From NCBI RefSeq assembly GCF_947631165.1, contig NZ_CANRKH010000010.1:1-64000 (forward strand): 64,000 bases of DNA. The letters run 5' to 3'. Source of the stretch: an uncultured Dysosmobacter sp. (lineage in GTDB: Bacteria > Bacillota > Clostridia > Oscillospirales > Oscillospiraceae). This document shows positions 42,452-49,490 of the stretch, in pieces. The translations under genes and the position numbers were made by a program. The notes beneath the pieces were generated by a model. That model ran no database searches, was not told the origin of the DNA, and saw only the letters and a list, made by a program, of their open reading frames with translations. Every line of letters begins with the position of its first letter. Position 1 is the first letter of the stretch.

Positions 42452-43477
42452 TTACCAGGACAGCTCCCGCAGCAGCGCCGTACAGGACAGCGCCTCCTCC
42501 CACTGGAAGGCCCACAGCAGCGCCTCCAGATTCTCTCCGTTGTGCTCGATCTCGCAGCTGAACCGCCGCAGGGCCTCTGGCAGGCCGCATACCGCCGCCA
42601 GACGCTCCACCGTCAGCACGGCGAACGCCACCAACTGGGCACGGGACAGCAGGTCCCCGTCGTTGACGGTCTTTAATAAGTAGCGGAATGCGAAATAGAC
42701 GGCGATCCGCTCCAGCAGAGCCTCAGACTGGGGAACAGGGACCGCCGTCTCCGCCTGACGCAGCAGCTCCGGCCAATCGCCGTCCAAAATCTCCAGCGTC
42801 CCTAGAAACCGCAGGCCATGGGGAACTGTCAGCCCCTCCCCTGCCGCCTGCCAGGTCCGCGGGGCCTGCCATATCTCCGCCAAGGCAGGCAGATCGGCCT
42901 CCCGCTCCTCCTCCAGGGCAAGCTGCGCCTCCCGGGCCAGCAGCAAAAGATCCCGCAGGCGGCGGCGCAGGGGGACGCTTCGGTCCGCCAGCATGTCCAG
43001 CATCCGGTCCCGCAGCGGCAGCAGGTACGCCAGCCATTCGTCCCCTTCCTCCTCCGGTTCCGCCGTCTCCATCTCCGCAAAGGTCAGCGGGGCCTCTGTC
43101 CCCAGCAGCAGGGCGCCCGCCGCCGGGCAGGAGGCGGACAGCGTGACCTCCCGAAAGGAGCCGTAATCCTCAATGAACCGGGGATGCTCCCGGCAGGTGA
43201 CGCTGGTGGCGTCCTCCCCCAGCTTCCGGTGGATCTCGCAGAGGTTTTCTTCGTCCAGGAAGGGGCAGCGGCCGCCGTCCAGGGGAAAGCAGAACGCCCC
43301 CTCCTCATCTGCTTGTAAAACTGCCCGCAGCTTGTCCCCCAGGGGGCCAGACTCCTCAAAATACCGGCAGGCGGTCTCCTCGTCAATGACCACCTCCCAC
43401 TTCTCGCAGCAGGTGTGGGGGCACTCTCCCGCCAGGCAGCAAAAGCTCTCGTAATAGTCCGGCACTCGGTTCAGCAT
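42452..43477 (-). CDS. fliB: FliB-family (flagellin lysine N-methylase-like) protein
   Basis: A 341-residue protein with the cysteine-rich FliB N-terminus: FCCLAGECPHTCCEKWEVVI near residue 12 and RCPFLDEENLCEIHRKLG near 70, which probably bind an Fe-S cluster, then CREHPRF near 95. FliB homologues methylate flagellin lysines in enterics, but many clostridial homologues occur without flagella, and no flagellar gene is in this window. It follows a Crp/Fnr regulator by 14 bases with its own AAGGAG site, so the two are an operon. Confidence 0.85.
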   Translation of the reverse strand: MLNRVPDYYESFCCLAGECPHTCCEKWEVVIDEETACRYFEESGPLGDKLRAVLQADEEGAFCFPLDGGRCPFLDEENLCEIHRKLGEDATSVTCREHPRFIEDYGSFREVTLSASCPAAGALLLGTEAPLTFAEMETAEPEEEGDEWLAYLLPLRDRMLDMLADRSVPLRRRLRDLLLLAREAQLALEEEREADLPALAEIWQAPRTWQAAGEGLTVPHGLRFLGTLEILDGDWPELLRQAETAVPVPQSEALLERIAVYFAFRYLLKTVNDGDLLSRAQLVAFAVLTVERLAAVCGLPEALRRFSCEIEHNGENLEALLWAFQWEEALSCTALLRELSW

Positions 43478-43491
43478 GTATAACGCTCCTT

Positions 43492-44163
43492 TTAGTCACC
43501 GTGCTCCGCAGGCCGGAGCAGGCAGAAATGATTTTTGCGGAATTCCAGTACGCCCTCGTCCCGCAGCCCACCCAGGGCGGCGGACATGGCGCTGCGGTCC
43601 ACCGCCAGATAGTCCGCCAGCTGCTGGCGGTCCAAGGGAATATCAAAGGCCGCTCGGCCCGCCGCCAGAGCCTGGGCGGACAGGTAGCTCAGCAGCTTTT
43701 CCCGGGTCGTCCGCCGGGCCATATGGCGCATTTTGCGGGTCAGCTGCAAATTTTTCCCCGCCAGCAGGGAAAGCAGGTTGGCCGTCAGCCGGGCTTCGCC
43801 CACCGTGCCCGCCTGCGTCCCGGCCATGGGCTCGGCCCGCAGGAACAGCGCCGTCACCTCTGCCGCCGCCAGGGCGGAGACCTCCAGCGACTCACCGCTG
43901 AGGGCGTAGGATTCCGCGAATACATCCCCCGCCTCCGCCAGCCCCACGATGCCCCGATTGCCCCAAAAATCCTCCCGGACGATGTGGACTGTGCCGGACA
44001 GCACCAGCCCCAGCCGGTCCGTCCGCTCCCCCCGGCGGAGCAGCAGCTCTCCCTTCCGGCAGCGCCGCTCCCTGGCCTCCAGTCGGGCCAGCAGCGCCGG
44101 CAGCTCCTCAGACGGAATCCCTCGGAATAGGGGCGATCCGGTGAGCAAGGGTGAAATTTCCAT
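43492..44163 (-). CDS. Crp/Fnr-family transcriptional regulator
   Basis: A 223-residue regulator. The cyclic-nucleotide-binding-like barrel (GERTDRLGLVLSGTVHIV near 48, AEAGDVFAESYALSG near 78) is followed by the Crp-type HTH (LDRQQLADYLAVDRSAMSAA near 178). The Cys cluster of true FNR is absent, so it senses something other than oxygen through Fe-S. The start has GGAGG upstream. It is divergent from the ferredoxin pair and cotranscribed with fliB. Confidence 0.88.
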   Translation of the reverse strand: MEISPLLTGSPLFRGIPSEELPALLARLEARERRCRKGELLLRRGERTDRLGLVLSGTVHIVREDFWGNRGIVGLAEAGDVFAESYALSGESLEVSALAAAEVTALFLRAEPMAGTQAGTVGEARLTANLLSLLAGKNLQLTRKMRHMARRTTREKLLSYLSAQALAAGRAAFDIPLDRQQLADYLAVDRSAMSAALGGLRDEGVLEFRKNHFCLLRPAEHGD

Positions 44164-44209
44164 AAACGCCTCCTGGTTTTGTTGGAAATACAACAGACTT
44201 TTTTCTTTG

Positions 44210-44238
44210 ATTATAGAATACTGTATCCAGAAACGCAA
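44210..44238 (-). promoter_or_regulatory. Promoter of the crp-fliB operon
   Basis: TTGCGT, 17 bases, then a perfect TATAAT on the minus strand. A TGTTG/CAACA inverted repeat lies just downstream (44180-44195) and might serve autoregulation. Confidence 0.65.
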
Positions 44239-44247
44239 CAGCGAATT

Positions 44248-44270
44248 GACTGGACAGTCTCTGTCCAGTC
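44248..44270. promoter_or_regulatory. 23-bp palindromic operator between crp and ferredoxin
   Basis: GACTGGACAG, a 3-base gap, then CTGTCCAGTC: a perfect 10-bp inverted repeat between the divergent Crp/Fnr gene and the ferredoxin operon. It is a plausible binding site of the adjacent Crp/Fnr regulator. A TTGACT overlaps its left arm. Confidence 0.6.
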
Positions 44271-44321
44271 CGACGATACCCTTTGTTCGCTGAGGATGAA
44301 ATACAAAAAAGGAGAAACACT

Positions 44322-45032
44322 ATGGTACGGAGGATCATTCACATCGATCAGGAGAAATGCAACGGCTGCGGCGCCTGCGCCGCGGCCTGCCACGAGGGAG
44401 CTATTGGCATGGTGGACGGCAAGGCCGTCCTGCTGCGGGACGACTACTGCGACGGCCTGGGGGACTGCCTGCCCACCTGCCCTACCGGGGCCATTACCTT
44501 TGTGGAGCGGGAGGCAGCGGCTTATGACGAGGCGGCGGTGCTGGCCAAGAAAGCGGCAGCTTTGAAGGATTCCGCCCCGGTGCGGACACCGCCCTCCGGC
44601 GGATGTCCCGGCAGCATGGCCCGTGCTCTGGAGCATGCCGCCGCGCCCGCGCCCGGCAGCGGAGCCGTCTCCCGCCTGATGCAGTGGCCGGTGCAGATCA
44701 AGCTGCTGCCCATCCAGGCTCCCTTTTACGACGGCGCCCGGCTGCTGATCGCCGCGGACTGCACCGCCTTCTCCCGGGCGGACTTCCACGAGCGCTTCAT
44801 GCGGGGCCGCATCACCATGATCGGCTGTCCCAAGCTGGACGAGGGCGACTACGCAGAAAAGCTGACGGAGATCCTCCGCCGCAACGACATCCGGGAGGTC
44901 ACCATCGTCCGCATGGAGGTTCCCTGCTGCGGCGGACTCCAGCGGGCGGCAGAGACCGCCCTGCGGCAAAGCGGCAAGTTCATCCCCTGGCAGGTGGTGA
45001 CACTGGGCCGGGATGGAAATATATTGGAGTGA
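44322..45032 (+). CDS. 4Fe-4S ferredoxin domain protein
   Basis: A 236-residue protein. The first 65 residues form a two-cluster ferredoxin module (CNGCGACAAACHEGAIG and CDGLGDCLPTCPTGAI, the second slightly divergent). The remaining 170 residues form an unrecognised domain with a CTAF, an IGCPKL and a VPCCGG stretch, perhaps binding metal. This two-part layout recurs in clostridia as an electron carrier of unknown partner. The start has AAAAAAGGAG upstream. The next gene is a single-cluster ferredoxin. Confidence 0.85.
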   Translation: MVRRIIHIDQEKCNGCGACAAACHEGAIGMVDGKAVLLRDDYCDGLGDCLPTCPTGAITFVEREAAAYDEAAVLAKKAAALKDSAPVRTPPSGGCPGSMARALEHAAAPAPGSGAVSRLMQWPVQIKLLPIQAPFYDGARLLIAADCTAFSRADFHERFMRGRITMIGCPKLDEGDYAEKLTEILRRNDIREVTIVRMEVPCCGGLQRAAETALRQSGKFIPWQVVTLGRDGNILE

Positions 45033-45048
45033 CCTGGAGGTATCCATC

Positions 45049-45231
45049 ATGAAAGCGACTGTCAATGAGAACTGCATCGGCTGCGGCCTGTGCGCCGGCA
45101 CCTGCCCGGAGGTCTTTCAGATGGGCGATGACGGCTTCGCCCACGGAAGTGAATTCGGCGCGGAGCTGCTGGACAGCGCCCAGGAGGCCCGGGACGGCTG
45201 CCCCGTGTCCGCCATCAGCATCGAAGAATAA
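45049..45231 (+). CDS. Ferredoxin, single [4Fe-4S] cluster
   Basis: A 60-residue ferredoxin with CIGCGLCAGTCPEVF (residues 9-23) and GCPVSAI near the C-terminus, typical of the short clostridial/Desulfovibrio type. It carries low-potential electrons in the cytosol. The start has TGGAGG upstream, 17 bases after the previous gene, so the two form an operon. Confidence 0.9.
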   Translation: MKATVNENCIGCGLCAGTCPEVFQMGDDGFAHGSEFGAELLDSAQEARDGCPVSAISIEE

Positions 45232-45235
45232 GCAC

Positions 45236-45275
45236 GAAACCGGAGCACAGGCCATCTTGCCTGTGCTCCGGTTTC
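45236..45275 (+). other. 17-bp stem-loop after the ferredoxin operon
   Basis: GAAACCGGAGCACAGGC pairs perfectly with its complement around a 6-base loop. It has no T-run after it but probably ends or stabilises the ferredoxin transcript. Confidence 0.7.
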
Positions 45276-45279
45276 CGCA

Positions 45280-45308
45280 AAAAAGCAGGGGCGGCAGCCC
45301 CTGCTTCA
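45280..45308. terminator. Terminator between ferredoxin and spoVAF
   Basis: AAGCAGGGGC/GCCCCTGCTT with a GGCA loop. On the minus strand it is followed by T6, so it ends the spoVAF transcript; on the plus strand a weaker T-rich tail follows. Confidence 0.8.
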
Positions 45309-45311
45309 TTT

Positions 45312-46730
45312 TCACGTATTGTCCCGGCTGATAGGCTCCCGGATCAGCAGCCGCCGCAGCGCCTTGCCGTTGAAGGGAATCAGGGGATAGAGATAGCCCT
45401 TTCCCACCAGCGGCTTGGTGGTGGCCAGCAGCGCCAGGATGCCCAGGGTCCCCAGCACAAAGCCCCAGACGTCGAACATCGCCGTCACCACCAGCAGCAC
45501 GACCCGCAGCAACTTGAAGGCGTAGCCCATCTCATAGCTGGGCTGTGCAAAGCCCGCCACGGACACGAAGGCCATATATACCAGCACCTCCGGCCCCAGC
45601 CACCCCGCCTGGACAGCGAAGTCGCCCAAAATCAGCGCCCCCAGCATGGAGAAGGAGTTGGACAGGGAGTCCGGCGTATTCAGCGACGCCAGCTTCAAAA
45701 CGTCGATCAGAAATTCCACCACCAGCAGCTGGCTCAGCAGTCCCAAGGACGCCGGCTCCGGCGAGGAGAGGAACTCCAGCCATTCCGGCAGCCGCCCCGG
45801 CTCGCTGACCATCAGATACCAGGCGGGGGTTATGAACAGGGAGATGAGAAACACCACGATCCGCAGCAGCCGGAGATAGGTCCCCACCAGCGGTGGGAAA
45901 TAAAATTCGTTGGCCTCCTGGGTAAAATCAAAAAAGGTGGTGGGCAGGATCATCACCGAGGGGGAGTTGTCCACCATCAGCACGATGTTGCCCTCCATGA
46001 TGCTGGCGGCGGCACTGTCGGGCCGCTCGGTGTAGCGAACCTTGGGGAAGGGATTGTACCACTGCTTGGGCCGGATGGCCTCCGCCACGCTCTCCTGGGA
46101 CATGGAGAGGGACTTCACATCGATGGACTGCAGCTTCTCCCGCACCTGGGCCAACAGCTTCTGGTCGACCCGGTCGTCCAGATAGCACAGCACCGCGTCG
46201 GTGTGGGAGCGGGTCCCCACCTTGTGGCCCTCCATGGTAAGATGGGGGTCCCGGATGCGGCGGCGCAGCAGGGCCATGTTGGGCACCACCGCCTCGACGA
46301 AGCCGTCGTGGGCGCCCCGCAGCACCTTGCCGTCCATCGGCTCCCCCACGCTGCGGGCGGGATAGTCCTTGCAGTCCATCAAAATGCCGCCGGCCATGCC
46401 CTCCAGCAGCAGCAGGCTCTTGCCCAGCAGCACCGACGTCACGATATCGTCCACATCAAAGCTGACGTTGGTCTCGGAGAAGGTGACAAACCGGTCCGCG
46501 AAGGCCTGGGCCTCCGTCACCGTGGCCAGGTCCTCCGGCTTCAGCGCCAGCCAGAAGGCCCCCATCCGCTCCAGGGTCTCGTCCTTGCCATAGCCGTCGA
46601 TGACCCACAGCCTGGCCCGGCGGCCGCCGATCAGATAATCCCGGCTCACCACGTCGCAGCTCCGGCCCACGCCCAGCAGGCCGTCGAACCGGCGCACATT
46701 GTCCATGTGATCCTTTGAGAGTTGTTCCAT
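45312..46730 (-). CDS. spoVAF: GerA-family spore germination protein, SpoVAF-like
   Basis: A 472-residue membrane protein. The N-terminal GVGRSCDVVSRDYLIGGRRA and WVIDGYGKDETL stretch and the middle RRRIRDPHLTMEGHKVGTRS match the GerA family, and SpoVAF in particular. Five or so membrane segments fill residues 280-450. SpoVAF belongs to the spoVA/germination machinery of the spore inner membrane. The other spoVA genes are not next to it. The start has GGAGG upstream. It shows the organism can form spores, or descends from one that could. Confidence 0.85.
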   Translation of the reverse strand: MEQLSKDHMDNVRRFDGLLGVGRSCDVVSRDYLIGGRRARLWVIDGYGKDETLERMGAFWLALKPEDLATVTEAQAFADRFVTFSETNVSFDVDDIVTSVLLGKSLLLLEGMAGGILMDCKDYPARSVGEPMDGKVLRGAHDGFVEAVVPNMALLRRRIRDPHLTMEGHKVGTRSHTDAVLCYLDDRVDQKLLAQVREKLQSIDVKSLSMSQESVAEAIRPKQWYNPFPKVRYTERPDSAAASIMEGNIVLMVDNSPSVMILPTTFFDFTQEANEFYFPPLVGTYLRLLRIVVFLISLFITPAWYLMVSEPGRLPEWLEFLSSPEPASLGLLSQLLVVEFLIDVLKLASLNTPDSLSNSFSMLGALILGDFAVQAGWLGPEVLVYMAFVSVAGFAQPSYEMGYAFKLLRVVLLVVTAMFDVWGFVLGTLGILALLATTKPLVGKGYLYPLIPFNGKALRRLLIREPISRDNT

Positions 46731-46825
46731 GCTCCACCTCCGTCGATGCCCTCCGCAAACGGGGACGGAGCTAGTATGTGCCGGAAATGGGCGGCATATC
46801 CATCTTTCCCGGCGCAGCAAAGAAG

Positions 46826-46852
46826 AAGGCCCGGACAAAAGTCCGGGCCTTT
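46826..46852 (-). terminator. Terminator of the surface-protein gene
   Basis: AAGGCCCGGAC/GTCCGGGCCTT with an AAAA loop, between the surface-protein stop and spoVAF, with T-rich sequence on either side. Confidence 0.8.
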
Positions 46853-46881
46853 TGGCTGTTTATTTGTCCGCTATTGGGAGA

Positions 46882-48819
46882 TCAGATCTCCTGCTCCCGC
46901 TTTTTGTTGGAGCACAGGACCCAGGCCAGAGCCAGGCCGGAAGCGGCCAGGGTCAAGGCCCACAGGGCGCTCATATCGCCGGTCTGGGGGATCTCGGACA
47001 GAGGCACTTCCTCCTCCGGCAGCTCCTCCAGGGGGATCTCCTCCTCGGGCGCTTCTTCCAGAGGCGTTTCCTCCTCCGGCAGGTCGGTCAGGGGCACGTC
47101 GGGATCGGGCAGTTCAGGATCGGGGTCTGGATCGGGATCTGGATCGGGATCAGGATCGCTGCCACCGCCGCCCCCGCCGGAGGGCGTGTTCTCTTTCCAC
47201 TGGGCGATCAGCGTCACATCACTGGTCATTTTCAGCGGGCTATTTCCGTCAACGGGTTTTCCCTCGCTGTCGACCCAGCCGGTAAACGTAAATCCGTCCC
47301 GTGCAAATTCGGCATCTTCCGCGCCGCCGAGCACGGTATGTTCGCCGTCGGCAACATATTTGCCGCCGTCGTACTGGTTCCCATTGCCGTCAACGTAGGT
47401 GACGGTGTACACCGCGCCGGAGGTCACCGCCGTGCCGTCAGTCAGTTTCGTCGCGAGTCTGCTGTTCTCGTTGAAACGCGGGGTGATTGTATTAACAACG
47501 CCAGAACCCCATGCACCGCCGTCAATGTAGCCCGCCTGATAGCGATAACCGTCCTCCTTGTCTTCGCTCGGCACATCCATGCCTTGAACATTGGAGATGG
47601 TGACCGACGAGGCGACGCCGACAACAAGCAGATCATTACCGGCCTTGCCGGCCGTGTTTCCATAGAGGCTGCCGCCGGTGACCGCAACTGTGGCTTCATT
47701 GACTCCAATACCGCCGCCGCCAGTCACAGCAGTATTTTTGGTGATTGTTGTATCTGTGATCGTAGTCGTGCCCTCTACGGCATAAATGCCGCCGCCCGTA
47801 TGCGTAACGAGGCTGCTGTTTGCTTCGTTTCCAGTGATCTCACTGTTCTCGATCGTCATGTTGCCGCCATTGGTAATGCCGCCGCCGCAGCTTTCCGCCA
47901 CATTGCCGGAAATGGTAGAGTCTGTGATCGTCACTGTGCTGTCCGCACCGTTATTACTAGTGGAATCGTTATACACACCGCCGCCGAAATGCGCCGCTGT
48001 GTTGTTTGTGATCTCTGTACCATCGGTGATCGTCACAGAGGAGCCGCCATAGTAGCTGTTGCCAGTCACATGGATGCCGCCTCCGTCGCCTTCGTTGCCT
48101 CTTTGGGCCGTATTCTCGGAGATCACGCTGTCCTTGACCTCCAGCGTTCCATTGTATACCGAAATGCCGCCGCCATTTTTCGCTGCATTGTCAGTGATCG
48201 TAACATTCTCCACGGTGACATCGCTTCTGTCCACCATGATACCGCCACCGCCGCCATTTTGCGCTGTGTTGCCAGTGATCGTAACATTCTGCACAGTGGC
48301 TTCGCCCTCGCTCACATAGATGCCGCCACCGCCGGTGTTGGTGCCGCCATTTGTCGCAGTGTTTCCAGTGATCGTAACATTCTCCACGGTGACATCGCTC
48401 TTTATCACTTTGATGCCGCCGCCAGAGTATGCGTTGCCGCCGGTGATCGTGCCGTTTACAGCCGTTTCATTGCCATCAGCATCTATCGCTTTCGCGCTGC
48501 TGGTGATGGTCACTTCGGCGCCGTCCTTCACTGTGATGACGCTCTCCTTTTTATCCTCATCGCCGCTCAGGGTATGACCGTTCAAGTCCAGCTCAATGTC
48601 CTTCTCTTTAATGGTAACATTGGCCGTCTCATCGCTGGTCAGGGTGACGGACTTCTCCGCGTAGTCGATCGCATCCTGAAGCTTTTCGTCCGCGAACTCC
48701 TTCTCACGCTCCGTGTCCTTATCCGCGATCGACGCCGCCAGCGCGGCGCCCGAGATGTTTACCGCCACTGCCGCCGACAGCGCCAGCGACAGCAGCTTCC
48801 GCAGTGTTTTGTTTGCCAT
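46882..48819 (-). CDS. LPXTG-type beta-helix surface protein (probable adhesin)
   Basis: A 645-residue wall-anchored protein. Order: signal peptide (ending near ALA-A28), acidic helical stretch (30-60), a long right-handed beta-helix region (about 80-420) built of VTVENVTITGNTA-like and GGGGIYVSEG-like repeats as in polymorphic outer proteins, an InlB-type repeat near 500-545 (GFTFTGWVDSEGKPVDGNS), a DPDPDPDPDPDPDP linker near 560, an acidic PLEEAPEEEIPLEELP repeat, then the sortase motif IPQTG (610-614), a membrane span and KKRE tail. A c-di-GMP-I riboswitch sits in its leader. Likely role: adhesion. Confidence 0.9.
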   Translation of the reverse strand: MANKTLRKLLSLALSAAVAVNISGAALAASIADKDTEREKEFADEKLQDAIDYAEKSVTLTSDETANVTIKEKDIELDLNGHTLSGDEDKKESVITVKDGAEVTITSSAKAIDADGNETAVNGTITGGNAYSGGGIKVIKSDVTVENVTITGNTATNGGTNTGGGGIYVSEGEATVQNVTITGNTAQNGGGGGIMVDRSDVTVENVTITDNAAKNGGGISVYNGTLEVKDSVISENTAQRGNEGDGGGIHVTGNSYYGGSSVTITDGTEITNNTAAHFGGGVYNDSTSNNGADSTVTITDSTISGNVAESCGGGITNGGNMTIENSEITGNEANSSLVTHTGGGIYAVEGTTTITDTTITKNTAVTGGGGIGVNEATVAVTGGSLYGNTAGKAGNDLLVVGVASSVTISNVQGMDVPSEDKEDGYRYQAGYIDGGAWGSGVVNTITPRFNENSRLATKLTDGTAVTSGAVYTVTYVDGNGNQYDGGKYVADGEHTVLGGAEDAEFARDGFTFTGWVDSEGKPVDGNSPLKMTSDVTLIAQWKENTPSGGGGGGSDPDPDPDPDPDPDPELPDPDVPLTDLPEEETPLEEAPEEEIPLEELPEEEVPLSEIPQTGDMSALWALTLAASGLALAWVLCSNKKREQEI

Positions 48820-48851
48820 CTTACATTCTCCTTTTAAAAAATTTTAAAAAT

Positions 48852-48948
48852 CGAATGAAATCGGCAGCCGGGCTGGCCTGGCGGTCTCCCGCTTTAGCCC
48901 CCTTAGCTTTGCGTGCCGGGGATTTCCCCCGGTTTGCCATTTCGTTTC
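48852..48948 (-). promoter_or_regulatory. Cyclic di-GMP-I (GEMM) riboswitch
   Basis: On the minus strand the aptamer reads GGCAAACC, a GGGG-GAAA-TCCCC tetraloop hairpin, CACGCAAAGC, then a CTAAAG/GGAGACC hairpin arm and CCGGCTGCCGAT, all in GEMM-I order and spacing. P1 is closed by GAAAT (48939-48943) with ATTTC (48857-48861). The GAAA tetraloop matches the class feature. About 30 bases lie between it and the ribosome site, in the AU-rich stretch TTTTTAAAATTTTTTAAAAG, so control of translation or termination is possible. Confidence 0.9.
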
Positions 48949-49192
48949 CTTCATATGCGGCTCCCCGCACGTGGTCAGATCTTTTCTGCCATGTTACACA
49001 TGGCAGAAGAAAAGGGTGCCCTTTTCTTGCGCGCTTGTTTGGCCGCCCGCAGTGCGCCGTCCCTGCTCCGCGGTCTGAAACATGATAACAGCCTCTTCTC
49101 ACTCCTTTCTCTCCAAACTTCCAATCAAGCTGCGGCCCCATATCTTATGGCCGCGAAGTTCTCTTCTTCTGATTGCAGGGTTATTATAGCAC
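48949..49192 (-). other. Upstream part of the surface-protein leader
   Basis: The leader begins near 49186 and is about 370 bases long. It contains TTCTGCCATGT/ACATGGCAGAA (about 48990-49015) and AAAGGG/CCCTTT hairpins before the riboswitch. No gene is supported. Confidence 0.5.
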
Positions 49193-49198
49193 ATGTCG
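49193..49198 (-). promoter_or_regulatory. Extended -10 promoter of the surface-protein gene
   Basis: TGCTATAAT on the minus strand: a perfect TATAAT with the extended TGn motif, without a good -35. Confidence 0.5.
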
Positions 49199-49450
49199 GT
49201 TACAAATACGGTTACATTTTCCTATTTTTTCTTCATAGTTCAATAAAAAATACACACAAAATATGCCAACACATTTTTACATATTTTATAAGAATTTCAC
49301 AACCAGAAAATGAAAGGCCCGGACTTTCGTCCGGGTCCTTTTGCTCCGCAGCTCCTGGAGATGTGAAAATATCCATTACGAAACGGCATACTTTTGTCTG
49401 ATATTCCGCTTTGTTGTCACTTTTGCGGATCTTTGTGCCGGAGCGCGCCA
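49199..49450. other. AT-rich intergenic region with orphan hairpin
   Basis: No gene is seen. A GG-CCCGGAC/GTCCGGGTCC hairpin followed by T4 (49316-49342) could terminate rightward transcripts, but no rightward gene precedes it. Confidence 0.4.
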
Positions 49451-49483
49451 AAAAGCCGCCTGCCGAAAGGCAGGCGGCTTTCC
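49451..49483 (-). terminator. Terminator of the pst-pho operon
   Basis: AAAGCCGCCTGCC/GGCAGGCGGCTTT with a GAAA loop, just after the phoR stop, followed by T-rich sequence on the minus strand. Confidence 0.85.
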
Positions 49484-49490
49484 TGTGGAT

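Noticed and set aside
48821..49141. 106-codon minus-strand open frame inside the leader of the surface protein
   Set aside because: It overlaps the riboswitch aptamer, has no ribosome site and a random-looking sequence.
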